Below are positions 51,182-59,659 of a stretch of 64,000 bases of DNA, piece by piece. The notes under the pieces are model-generated. The model worked only from the letters and a program-made list of their open reading frames with translations. It did not search any database and was not told the origin of the DNA. A program made the translations under genes and the position numbers. Source of the stretch: Winogradskya consettensis (GTDB lineage: Bacteria; Actinomycetota; Actinomycetes; Mycobacteriales; Micromonosporaceae); NCBI RefSeq assembly GCF_018332715.1, contig NZ_BOQP01000013.1:113605-177604 (forward strand), read 5' to 3'. Position 1 is the stretch's first letter. Each line of letters starts with the position of its first letter.

Positions 51182-52072
51182 TCAGTTGGGGCGGCCGATC
51201 TCGTGCAGCAGCTTGCCGAGGATCTCCTGGGTGTGGTTCGGCGGGTCGGCGTCGATGCATACGCGCTCCATGGCGATCGCGTACTGGTCGACGTCGTCCC
51301 GCTTGTCCAGATAGATACCGCTGGTCAGCTGCTCGACGTAGACCACGTCGGGCAGCTCCGGCTCCGGGAAGCGCAGGATCGCGAAGGGCCCGCCCGCGGC
51401 GGCGTGCCCGCCGATGTGGAACGGGATGATCTGGAGCCGGACGTTCGGCTTCTTGGACGCCTCGATGAGCGCCTCGATCTGGCCGCGCATCACATCGAAA
51501 CCGCCGATCGGGCGGCGCAACACGGCCTCGTCGATGACGGCCCACAGCTGCGGCGGGTCGGTGCGCTCCAGCAGCAACTGCCGCTGACGGCGCAACTCGA
51601 CGCGACGGTCGATCTCGTCCGCGGTCGCGCCCGCGTGACCGAGCATGATCACAGCGCGGGCGTATTCCGGCGTCTGCAACAGGCCGGGTACAAACTGGAT
51701 CTCGTACGTCCGGATCAGTGACGCGGCGGCTTCGAGGCCCAGATAGGACTGGAACCACGACGGCATGACATCGCCGAAGTGGTGCCACCAGCCGGGGTTG
51801 TTCGCCTGCCGGGCCAGACCCAGCAGCGCCTCGCGCTCGGCCGAGTCCTTGACGTCATACATGGTCAGCAGATCGGCGACGTCACGCTCCTTGAAGCTGA
51901 CACGCCCGAGCTCCATGCGGCTGATCTTCGAGCCGGAGGCACGGATCTCATAGCCGGCGTCCTCACGGCTGATCCCCTTGCCTTCACGAAGCCGGCGAAG
52001 CTGCGCACCGAGGAGGATGCGGAGCACGGTGGGGCCACTGTTGGGCGCCTCGTCCTGCGAACCCGCGCTCAC
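51182..52072 (-). CDS. XRE-type regulator with Scr1-like C-terminal domain (DUF5753)
   Basis: The 296-residue protein has an N-terminal helix-turn-helix: TVLRILLGAQLRRLREGKGI, REDAGYEIRASGSKISRMEL, GRVSFKERDVADLLTMYDV. The rest is the Scr1-like domain with ESYLGLE-type LGLEAAASLIRTYEIQFVPG, LLQTPEYARAVI and VLRRPIGG-type segments. AAGGAGCCAG before the GTG at 52072 decides the start; the open frame goes on upstream but without family match. It pairs with the DUF397 gene and has two GCACGTGC motifs upstream, so autoregulation is likely. Confidence 0.9.
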   Translation of the reverse strand: MSAGSQDEAPNSGPTVLRILLGAQLRRLREGKGISREDAGYEIRASGSKISRMELGRVSFKERDVADLLTMYDVKDSAEREALLGLARQANNPGWWHHFGDVMPSWFQSYLGLEAAASLIRTYEIQFVPGLLQTPEYARAVIMLGHAGATADEIDRRVELRRQRQLLLERTDPPQLWAVIDEAVLRRPIGGFDVMRGQIEALIEASKKPNVRLQIIPFHIGGHAAAGGPFAILRFPEPELPDVVYVEQLTSGIYLDKRDDVDQYAIAMERVCIDADPPNHTQEILGKLLHEIGRPN

Positions 52073-52191
52073 CTGGCTCCTTGTCCCGTACTGCCCGCAA
52101 ACCTGCAAGTTGCAGATCCGTCGCCCAATGCATCCTAAGGGTGAGATCGTCCGACGGAAAACCGAACGTTCGGCCATCCTCTCATTCAGAC

Positions 52192-52217
52192 GCACGTGCC
52201 GGATGCACGTGCATCCG
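52192..52217. promoter_or_regulatory. GCACGTGC palindromes before the Scr1-like gene
   Basis: GCACGTGC at 52192-52199 is followed by the perfect 18-base palindrome CGGATGCACGTGCATCCG (52200-52217). The inner ATGCACGTGCAT is identical to the site before the DUF397 gene. The site is 120 bases upstream of the regulator start. Confidence 0.7.
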
Positions 52218-52378
52218 ACCTTGCGGACGCACTCGATCCCGAGCATGATATCTGACAGGCGGTCGTTGGTGCGCTGACACAGAGTGCTGAAAAGTGTGGC
52301 CATTCCGGTGGTCACACGACGCGACCGCTCAGGGCACCGCCCGATGACCGAGTCGATCCCGGAAGCAGGAGGCTCTCG

Positions 52379-52699
52379 ATGTCGACCCCGAGCATGGCCC
52401 CACCGCAGCGTGACCCGGCCGAGGTAGCGCCGGCGAACAGCTACCACAAGGCGGACCCCGTCTGGGTCTACCGCAACGGCTGGCGTGCCGGCGTGATCGA
52501 GGCGTCCTCGGTCATGGCAGTGACCGTCACCTACCGCCCCGGCAGTCACATGGGCACGGGCGTGGACACGTTCACCGCGCCGTATGTGACCTACCGGGCC
52601 GACGAGGACCCCGCCCTCGACCGCCGCCAGGAGAACGCCCTCGCGTTCCGCCGCCCCAAGACCGGTGGCGACGGCGCCGCACTGCTGGGCTTCAGGTGA
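52379..52699 (+). CDS. Hypothetical protein
   Basis: The 106-residue protein starts MSTPSMAPPQRDPAEVAPAN after CAGGAGGCTCTCG, a strong ribosome binding site. A disordered start is followed by DPVWVYRNGWRAGVIEASS, strands, and a small basic end. The WVYRxGxWRAGVV-like pattern is known from short actinobacterial proteins of unknown role. Its stop overlaps the next small gene by four bases (GTGA). Confidence 0.7.
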   Translation: MSTPSMAPPQRDPAEVAPANSYHKADPVWVYRNGWRAGVIEASSVMAVTVTYRPGSHMGTGVDTFTAPYVTYRADEDPALDRRQENALAFRRPKTGGDGAALLGFR

Positions 52700-52878
52700 C
52701 CGGAGCCATCACGCTGGCCGCGCTCATAGGGTTGGCCAGCCTGCTCGCAGGCGTGGCCCTTGGTTGGTATCTGCGCCGCTCCAACGACTGGTGCGCGCAG
52801 TGCGGCGAACAGCTCGGCTGCGACGCGTGCGGGAGTAAAGCCGCCTGGCCCCGAGACCTGGTCGCCGACCGACACTAG
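52696..52878 (+). CDS. Small membrane protein with Cys pairs
   Basis: A 60-residue product from GTG 52696 has one membrane helix (ITLAALIGLASLLAGVALGW) and then WCAQCGEQLGCDACG, two CxxC pairs that could bind zinc or form a redox site. It is coupled to the upstream gene by the GTGA overlap. No family recognised. Confidence 0.6.
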   Translation: MTGAITLAALIGLASLLAGVALGWYLRRSNDWCAQCGEQLGCDACGSKAAWPRDLVADRH

Positions 52879-52994
52879 TTTCTACGTCTGGTTCAACGTC
52901 TGGTTTCAACGTCGCCCGGGTGGGGGTAACGCGAAGCTGTGCCCGCGTCCACACTCGACGCCATGGTCGCCGCCGCCCCACCCTGGAGGAAACC

Positions 52995-53180
52995 ATGACC
53001 GACCCGTTCATCGCCGCCACCGTAGGCAGCTCCCCCGAGGGCATCCGCCACGTCAGCAGCGAAGAAGCCGTAGAAAACCTGCGCCGCGACGGCGAGCTGA
53101 ACGAGGCCAACGCCACCACCACGGTCCCGACGCCGGCCCCGCCGATCTCAGCCCCCATCGACGAGCCCGAGACCCTCTAG
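52995..53180 (+). CDS. Small hypothetical protein
   Basis: A 61-residue protein from ATG 52995, directly after GGAGGAAACC. It reads MTDPFIAATVGSSPEGIRHV with an acidic, Pro-rich end. No hydrophobic segment. Its end overlaps the convergent purC gene by four bases. Function unknown; the ribosome binding site is the main support. Confidence 0.6.
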   Translation: MTDPFIAATVGSSPEGIRHVSSEEAVENLRRDGELNEANATTTVPTPAPPISAPIDEPETL

Positions 53181-54010
53181 CGCCACTTGTCGCCGGTGAG
53201 CCGCTCATAAACTTCGACATACCGGTTCCGGGTCGCCTCGACAACCTCGTCAGGAATCTCCGGCCCGGGATCCGTACGGTCCCAATCGGACTGCGAAGAC
53301 CAGTCCCGCAGGAACTGCTTGTCGAGGTAACGAGGCGGCTTCCCCGGCTGCCACTCGTCAACAGCCCAGAACCGCGCCGAATCCGGCGTCAGCAGCTCAT
53401 CACCAAGCTTGAGCCGCCCATCCGCGAACCCGACCTCAATCTTCGTGTCGGCAAGAAGGATCCCGCTCCGCTCGGCAACCTCAGCCCCACGCCGGTAGAC
53501 CTCCAGCGCGATCCGCTTCAGCTCAGCGGCAACATCAGGCCCAACGGCAACTTCCACCTCGGCGTACGTCATGTTCTCGTCATGACCCGCCCCCACCGGC
53601 GCCTTGGTCGTCGGGGTGAAAATCGGCTCCGGCAGCTTGGAAGCCTCGGTCAGCCCCGCAGGCAGCGGAACGCCACAGATCGCGCCATCCTTCTCGTAGC
53701 TCTTCAACCCCGAGCCGGCAAGATAGCCCCGAACGATGCACTCGACCATGACCATCTCGAGGCGCTCGCAGCGCACGGCCCGGCCCGCCCACTCCTGGGG
53801 GACATCGGTCGCCGAGATGATGTGGTTGGGCACCACATCCGACAGCTGGTCGAACCACCACAGCGACAGCTGAGTGAGAATCTTCCCCTTGTCAGGGATC
53901 GGCGTCGGCAGAATCACGTCATAGATCGAAATCCGGTCCGAAGCGACGAGAACGATGTCATCCCCGTCCGAGTAGACCTCCCGGACCTTCCCCGAGTGCA
54001 ACAGCTCCAC
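53177..54010 (-). CDS. purC: SAICAR synthase PurC
   Basis: The enzyme joins aspartate to CAIR with ATP in purine synthesis. The 277-residue length is normal. Conserved blocks: LLHSGKVREVYSDGDDIVLV, ASDRISIYDVILPTPIPDKG, VECIVRGYLAGSGLKSYEK, ISTKAP-type FTPTTKAPVGAGHDEN, GILLADTKIEVGF and LTPDSARFWAVDEW. ATG 54010 is the only sensible start. No other purine gene is nearby. Confidence 0.95.
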   Translation of the reverse strand: MELLHSGKVREVYSDGDDIVLVASDRISIYDVILPTPIPDKGKILTQLSLWWFDQLSDVVPNHIISATDVPQEWAGRAVRCERLEMVMVECIVRGYLAGSGLKSYEKDGAICGVPLPAGLTEASKLPEPIFTPTTKAPVGAGHDENMTYAEVEVAVGPDVAAELKRIALEVYRRGAEVAERSGILLADTKIEVGFADGRLKLGDELLTPDSARFWAVDEWQPGKPPRYLDKQFLRDWSSQSDWDRTDPGPEIPDEVVEATRNRYVEVYERLTGDKWR

Positions 54011-54722
54011 GTGATCCCCTTAGCCGGCGTCCTACTCCTGTGCAGGTCACGCTATATGACGAGCCCTTGCGCAGCGGGACGTGCCCTACGAACGCCAACG
54101 TCATGCGTCACACCGTCTACACAGCACCTTCGTACCTTACGTGTATCCAATCTCGGAAGGCCGGGCCTGCGGCGCCTCTGCTAGTTCGTTCCGCCCATGG
54201 ACATAGATATCGCGCGATAGCAGCCGAGCCAAAGGTAGGTGCGCCCACGCCGAAACGCTGCGCCGAGCGCGCCCCAGCTGAGGACTTGCCAATGTGACCA
54301 GCAGCATCACAGACCAACCTGCACACTCGGCCCGGGCCTAACACTCGGCAACGGTAACGTCGGCTGGCGCCCCGGGTTACAGGCCTCGGCCCTGCCACAC
54401 GATCGTGCGCTGGTCGGCGTAGCGCAACTCACCAGCCTTGAGTCCTGAACTGGTGAACAAATACGCCGACGTCTAAACAAAAGTCCGGATGATCTGATTT
54501 ACGTTGACGTTGGGGAACTCGGCACCGGCGGTAAGAATGCCCTGCTCCAAACCTTCCCGCACACCTGCGCTCACCACCGGCGCCACTCCACCGCCGGTGG
54601 CCCACTTACTATATGCATCCCAAATAATCTATCGCATAATACGGCTGCAGACTAGATGGCGACCCAGTCGCTAAATAACCCGAAATGCTCCTTTTTCATA
54701 TATCAGAACCATGTTCCGGGCG
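54011..54722. other. Gene-free left flank of the defence island
   Basis: No frame in this 712-base interval is convincing. The GC content falls from left to right; the last 120 bases are AT-rich (CTTTTTCATATATCAG). A hairpin CCACCGGCG...CGCCGGTGG lies at 54574-54600. The interval may contain the junction where the island was inserted, but no direct repeat or integrase remnant is visible. Confidence 0.5.
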
Positions 54723-55964
54723 CTAGCTGATGCGCGCTTGATATTTTGCAAAGAGCTCATGCCGATCATGGTCCTCCTGGCCAACGAACGCCCGGAAATT
54801 ACCAAGCCGGTAAGCAGGGAGGGCCTTTTCTTCATTCACTTCAATATTAAAATCACGACTTAGCAAGCTGATGCGGCGCTCAATCTCCGGCGCCTCTATG
54901 GGACGACCAACAGCTTTGACGAGTTGATTGAAAGTCACAAAACCTTCAGTCTCTCGCAACACACGATAGACAGGGTCATGTTCGACTGCATCCCGCTGCT
55001 GGGGAATACCTACTCGCCGGAAGGCACGCATGATCGAGTTTCCAACCGCCGCCGCCACGGGCGGAGGAAAGGCGTTTCCGATCTGCCTGTATTTAGTTGT
55101 TTTGCGACCGGTGAACGACCATTCGTAGTCATCGGACCAACCTTGAATCCTAGCGACCATGTCGCAGGTGAGCTTCGGGCCCACCTCGAACGATGCTCCG
55201 GGCATGGGCGCTTCGTCCGCCACTCCAAGCCCATCGACGCCCATCTCAGCCCATGCACGCTTGGCACGGGTTGGCCCCAGGTCAGCACCGCCGTGCTTTT
55301 TGGATCCACCTACGATTGTCGGCGCAATCTTGCCGGCGCGCTTAGCCCATGACGTGGCACCCTCCCAGCCGTTCGAGGCCATCAGGTCCACAATGGCTTC
55401 GCCAACTGTTGGCGTTACGTCGACATGTTCCGGCCACGCAAAGTAAGCCGCGTCCTCTGGACGCATTGCAACGAGCACAAATCGAGGACGAAGTTGGGGA
55501 ACCCCAAAATCTGATGCCTGCAGCAGCTGCCAAGATGCTACGTAACCAAGCGACGCGAGCCGGTCAAGCACATGCTGCCGATAACCTGCGAATCTTGGCA
55601 TGCTTAAGCCGCGGACATTTTCCAGGAGAAGAGCCCTGGGCCGTACAATCGCGGCAAGCTCAACGGCCCAAGCAAACAAGTCACGCTCGTCGGTTGCGCC
55701 TAACTGTTTACCCGCAATTGTGAACGGAGGACATGGAACCCCCCCGGCGAGAAGCGAAACGCCTTCGTAGTCGGCGGGCTTCCACACATCGTCGCTGGCG
55801 ACGTCACCCTGCGCAACTTTCCAGGAAGGGCGATTCTCACGAAGCGTGTTGCAGGCATTCTGATCAAGCTCAACAGCCAATGCGTGCTCAAAGCCGGCCT
55901 TCTCTAGGCCAAGTGCTTGACCGCCGGCTCCGGCGCAAATTTCTACTACCTCAAAGCTGGCCAT
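54723..55964 (-). CDS. DNA (cytosine-5) methyltransferase of the NaeI-like system
   Basis: The 413-residue protein has the C5 methyltransferase motifs in order: FEVVEICAGAGGQALGLEKA (I, SAM), LLAGGVPCPPFTIAGKQLGA (IV, catalytic Cys in PCPPF), LLLENVRGL (VI, ENV), QLRPRFVLVAM (VIII), and KYRQIGNAFPPPVAAAVG (X). A target-recognition region is between about 200 and 270. Residues 340-390 are an extra C-terminal domain (EGFVTFNQLVKAVGRP, IERRISLLSRDF) not part of the core. NaeI-family partners methylate GCCGGC; here that target is inferred. It is divergent from the Vsr gene by 93 bases. Confidence 0.92.
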   Translation of the reverse strand: MASFEVVEICAGAGGQALGLEKAGFEHALAVELDQNACNTLRENRPSWKVAQGDVASDDVWKPADYEGVSLLAGGVPCPPFTIAGKQLGATDERDLFAWAVELAAIVRPRALLLENVRGLSMPRFAGYRQHVLDRLASLGYVASWQLLQASDFGVPQLRPRFVLVAMRPEDAAYFAWPEHVDVTPTVGEAIVDLMASNGWEGATSWAKRAGKIAPTIVGGSKKHGGADLGPTRAKRAWAEMGVDGLGVADEAPMPGASFEVGPKLTCDMVARIQGWSDDYEWSFTGRKTTKYRQIGNAFPPPVAAAVGNSIMRAFRRVGIPQQRDAVEHDPVYRVLRETEGFVTFNQLVKAVGRPIEAPEIERRISLLSRDFNIEVNEEKALPAYRLGNFRAFVGQEDHDRHELFAKYQARIS

Positions 55965-56057
55965 GGGGCCTCCTTCCAGGGCTGCGCGCTAAGCCCAGCT
56001 GCCGACGAGTTATCTTGCCTCAGACGAAATGGTGCGCTGCGAGCACCGTAGGAGGAT

Positions 56058-56528
56058 GTGATCGGCGTGTCTGGGCACGACCCGATTGAGGGACGCACGA
56101 AAGCGCACGAGAAGGGCCTGTACCCAGCTCCGCTGAGTGCGGGGCGGTCGCGCAACATGCAGGCTAACCGCAGGACGGATACCAAGCCCGAGGTCGTGCT
56201 TCGGTCCGCACTGCACCGGCTGGGGTACCGCTATCGCAAGGACTTTCTGCTTAGACTGCCCGAAAACGTACGAGTACGACCGGACATTGTCTTCACGGCG
56301 CGTAGGGTTGCCGTCTTCGTAGACGGCTGCTTCTGGCATGTATGCCCTCAGCATGGTCGACAGCCCACCACGAACGAGTGGTATTGGACCCCGAAGCTCC
56401 AGCGAAACATGGAGCGGGATCGCCGAGCCGACCTCGCCCTAGCCGAGGCAGGCTGGAACGTCGTGCGGATTTGGGAACACGAGTCTCTCGAAGATGCCCT
56501 GGTGATGGTGCGCGAGGCCCTGCCGTAG
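56058..56528 (+). CDS. vsr: Very short patch repair (Vsr) endonuclease
   Basis: Vsr nicks DNA at T:G mismatches that arise when 5-methylcytosine deaminates, protecting methylated sites. The 156-residue protein shows SRNMQANRRTDTKPEVVLRS (Met/Asn intercalation segment and catalytic region), VRPDIVFTARRVAVFVDGCF (catalytic Asp), WHVCPQHGRQPTTNEWYW (zinc and His ligands) and the end GWNVVRIWEHE. A GTG at 56058 is the start used. It is normal beside a C5 methyltransferase. Confidence 0.92.
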   Translation: MIGVSGHDPIEGRTKAHEKGLYPAPLSAGRSRNMQANRRTDTKPEVVLRSALHRLGYRYRKDFLLRLPENVRVRPDIVFTARRVAVFVDGCFWHVCPQHGRQPTTNEWYWTPKLQRNMERDRRADLALAEAGWNVVRIWEHESLEDALVMVREALP

Positions 56529-56604
56529 CCGAACACGCGTTCGATCTTAGCGGTCCTGCGGTACGAAAGCAGGTCAAGATTCGGGCACGGCGATGCCCTA
56601 GGTT

Positions 56605-57549
56605 GTGATCGTGGACGCATCCTTCGATCCCGAACTCAACCTAGTCGCAGCCACTCTCCAGCTGCTGGATCCCCATGGAGCACTGACTGCGCAAGTGCTA
56701 AGAGAGACCTTCGATCAGATCTATGACGGCCAGCGAACCGGCCGTTACAGCATCGAGCGTTTGGCCAAGACCGAACGAACCCACATCGGCACCTTAGTCG
56801 AGATCAACATGCAGCGACGGTTTGGCTACGCAGACGGCAAGGACCTCGACTTCGCCGTAGCGGGACACGACGTCGACGCAAAGTATTCTATGCGCTTTGG
56901 CGGCTGGATGATCCCGATCGAGGCGCAAGGTAAGCTGTGCATGCTAATTCATGCCGATGACATTGCGGCACGATGGTCACTGGGAGTCTTTCGGGCGAGC
57001 TTAGAGCTTCTGAACGCTCCAAACAGAGACAGCAAGAGGACTATCAAAAGCATCCACCTTGATAGAGCAAAGTGGCTTTTCAAGGATTCCAAGCTGCCGG
57101 AGAACACGCTTCTGCAACTGTCAGCTGCCGATCAGGCCGCCATTGAGGCTGTTCCCGTCGGAAAGAAGCGTGTGGCGGAGTTGATGCGAAGGGCTGAGGG
57201 TCGTGTCGTTAATCGAGCATCTATTGAGGCAACGGCCCAGCAGAAAGACTATATGAAGCGAGTACGCGCTAACGGCGGAGCAGCAGACGATCTATCTAAG
57301 GAAGGTTTTCTACTCCTTGGCGGGACGCGGCTCGCAAGTCAACGCGTCGCCAATGACTTGGGCTTACAGATCCCCATGCCCGGCGCGTTCGTTCCGATCC
57401 GTGTGACCCTGGCCGAATCTGGGACAAAGGAACCGGTCGCCACCATAGACGGCGTAGCAATTCGGCGGTGGAATAAAGGAGAACGAGTCATTGACACCGC
57501 CACCTTCAACCGGTCACTCAACGGACCGGCGGCCGCCGGAGCAGAATAG
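56605..57549 (+). CDS. NaeI-family type II (type IIE) restriction endonuclease
   Basis: The 314-residue protein resembles NaeI (about 317 residues, cuts GCCGGC) along its length: YDGQRTGRYSIERLAKTERT, GTLVEINMQRRFGYADGKDL, LLDP-type start, FMKRVR-like DYMKRVRANGGAADDLSKEG and VANDLGLQIPMPG. The catalytic residues of NaeI (E70, D86, D95, K97) correspond to E66, D82, D91 and K93 here. NaeI has an N-terminal endonuclease and a C-terminal topoisomerase-like DNA-binding domain that binds a second site as activator; the length agrees. The residue that matches NaeI Leu43 (topoisomerase switch) is Ile39. The start is GTG 56605 or 56611. It is convergent with the helicase gene, with 286 bases without a gene between. 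Confidence 0.88.
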   Translation: MIVDASFDPELNLVAATLQLLDPHGALTAQVLRETFDQIYDGQRTGRYSIERLAKTERTHIGTLVEINMQRRFGYADGKDLDFAVAGHDVDAKYSMRFGGWMIPIEAQGKLCMLIHADDIAARWSLGVFRASLELLNAPNRDSKRTIKSIHLDRAKWLFKDSKLPENTLLQLSAADQAAIEAVPVGKKRVAELMRRAEGRVVNRASIEATAQQKDYMKRVRANGGAADDLSKEGFLLLGGTRLASQRVANDLGLQIPMPGAFVPIRVTLAESGTKEPVATIDGVAIRRWNKGERVIDTATFNRSLNGPAAAGAE

Positions 57550-57835
57550 CGTCGGCCAACGAAGACTTTGCCAGATCCGTACGAGGGGCACGGCACGCAT
57601 GCGAGCACAATACGGTTTCTCACCGTGTCGAGCCCGTCGCGTTGGCAATAACCTTCATTTCGAGCCAAGATCTGCATCTGCGTAGACCCGCCTTATCAGG
57701 GCCTCACATTCAAGGCTTAACTTTGACCAACCACCGGTGGGCGCGTCAGTAAAACGGCCAACCCTATTTTCCAATGAGCGGCGGCCGGAATACCCCAACG
57801 TGCAGGGCAATTCCTGCGACCAATCCGATATATTT

Positions 57836-59659
57836 TTACTCATTGAGGTGAGCCAGCACCGCCCGGACATCCTCCGAGTTCATGCCGCCGATGGTCTCGC
57901 CATCTTCCTCTTGCAGGTCGCCTAGCTGCTGCACGGCTGGGTCGTTCAGAATACCGCCCATGAAATCCAACTTCATTTCGAGTCGTCGCGCCACCACCTC
58001 GTCAACCGTCCCACGTGCGGCCAAAATGGTCACTCGAGTCTCTGTATCCTTAGCAAGCCCAAGCCGGTGAATACGATCGAGGCTTTGCAGGAACCGGCCG
58101 GCCATGAAGTCCCGGTCCACATACAACGCATCGTGGCACCAGTGATGCAGGCTAATGCCCTCACCCAGAGTAGCCGGGTTTGAGATCAGAACTTGGCATT
58201 CTGGGTCTTCCCGGAACCGGCGGATTTCCTCGTCTCGGTTCGGGGTACCCCCGTGGACAACGGCGGGCTTAAAAGGCTGAAGCAGCGATTCCAAGGTGGT
58301 GATGCTCCGGACGAAGCTGCTCCAGACCAGCGTCTTTCGATTCGCAGCGGCGTTCTCGGCGACGATCTTGACGGCCTGTTCGTACTTTGGAGATAGCTCG
58401 TACTTTGGAAGGTTCTGAAGAAGTGCTCCTAGCGAGTCGTTGACGGGTGGTTCCAGCGGCGGGACCTGGAAGGCGAGGGGTTCATTTTGAGTCGCTCCTT
58501 GAGTGATCAGGGCCGGACTGGTAGCGGCCATGAGCAACCGCAGCACCGCCTTGCCGAGCAACTCGAGGTCGCCGGATCTGGCGGTCGGATTGCCTTTGAG
58601 CGCCTCATAAATCTCCCGATGAAGTGGCGGAAGATCAACGTATCGGAGCCGTGTAGTGATCTCCGGAAGTCCTAGCTCCTTTTTGGTGGTGCGGGTGAAG
58701 AGGGGGCGAAGTACGGTGCTCGCGTAGACGAGATCGCCACCGCCGACCGCATCCGAGACCACTCGCTTACCGTGTCCAGGCCAGACGAAGGAGAGGAGGC
58801 TCTCTAAATCGCGAGCGCCGTTGGGGGCCGGGGTTCCAGTGAGAATAAGCCTTCGTGCGGCCTGAGGCCCCAACGCGAGACACGCAGCACCATAAGCTCC
58901 ACTCGAGCCCAGCTTCATACGATGAGCCTCGTCCAAGACTATTAGCGATGGGCCTGCTCTAAGCCATGCAGATAGCGCATTAACGGATCGGCTGAGCCTC
59001 TCATAGTTTACGATCAGCAATTCACAACCGTGATCAGGACTCGCGCCCATGACCGATGTACGCAACGGTGCTTCAAAGCAGGCGTCACTTTCAAAATTCC
59101 ATGATTCGTACGCCGACTTCGGACAAACGACGAGGACACGACGAGCCTCGCCCCGGGCGCGCATGGCCGCAAATACGGCAAGCGCCACACGGGTCTTGCC
59201 GGCGCCAGGAACGCTAAAGTTTGCGCCGTGACGGAGCGAGAGCAGGCGCGCGATGTCACGCCGCTGGAAATCTGTCAGGTCCGCGATCCAATTGTTTCCG
59301 AGCGCAGCGTCTACGTTTTCCGGGGAAATCGCCTGCGAATCAACTGTGGATCCGTCGTCGGCGAGACTTCGCTGCGCGCTCTCGGCATCATCAAGGACAT
59401 CGTTTACCAGAGCGGCTAGTTCACCGTCCCAGTCCACACCCTCGTCCGTCCAGGCTGCGAGTTCACCTATGCCAGCCAGGAAGTCGTCCAGCTCAATCTC
59501 CGCACTCAGCGGTCCGGTCTGCCCACCGATTGCGATGCGACTGACCAGAGTCGCAAACTCTTGACGGAATCCGGAATGCGTCCTCAAGACCACCTTCGTG
59601 CGAGTGACATCCAGGGCGAGCCGCAATGAGGTCGCAGGACCGGCAACGGGATCACTCAC
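57836..59659 (-). CDS. SNF2-type DEAH helicase of the island
   Basis: The 607-residue protein has an N-terminal region of about 120 residues without known match, then a SNF2-like ATPase: LTDFQRRDIARLLSLRHGAN (Q-like), FSVPGAGKTRVALAVFAAM (Walker A), SLIVLDEAHRMKLGSSGA (DEAH), RRLILTGTPAPNGARDLESL (III), and in the second lobe VLISNPATLGEGISLHHW and LQSLDRIHRLGLAKDTET (V and VI, QxxxRxxR). It moves along or remodels DNA. GTG 59659 overlaps the ParB-like stop (GTGA). A 5' extension to 59683 is possible. It likely supplies the motor for the HNH and ParB-like partners. Confidence 0.88.
   Translation of the reverse strand: MSDPVAGPATSLRLALDVTRTKVVLRTHSGFRQEFATLVSRIAIGGQTGPLSAEIELDDFLAGIGELAAWTDEGVDWDGELAALVNDVLDDAESAQRSLADDGSTVDSQAISPENVDAALGNNWIADLTDFQRRDIARLLSLRHGANFSVPGAGKTRVALAVFAAMRARGEARRVLVVCPKSAYESWNFESDACFEAPLRTSVMGASPDHGCELLIVNYERLSRSVNALSAWLRAGPSLIVLDEAHRMKLGSSGAYGAACLALGPQAARRLILTGTPAPNGARDLESLLSFVWPGHGKRVVSDAVGGGDLVYASTVLRPLFTRTTKKELGLPEITTRLRYVDLPPLHREIYEALKGNPTARSGDLELLGKAVLRLLMAATSPALITQGATQNEPLAFQVPPLEPPVNDSLGALLQNLPKYELSPKYEQAVKIVAENAAANRKTLVWSSFVRSITTLESLLQPFKPAVVHGGTPNRDEEIRRFREDPECQVLISNPATLGEGISLHHWCHDALYVDRDFMAGRFLQSLDRIHRLGLAKDTETRVTILAARGTVDEVVARRLEMKLDFMGGILNDPAVQQLGDLQEEDGETIGGMNSEDVRAVLAHLNE

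Noticed and set aside
54040..54480. Short frames after the purC promoter as genes
   Set aside because: No ribosome binding site, no conserved composition, and they conflict with one another on both strands.
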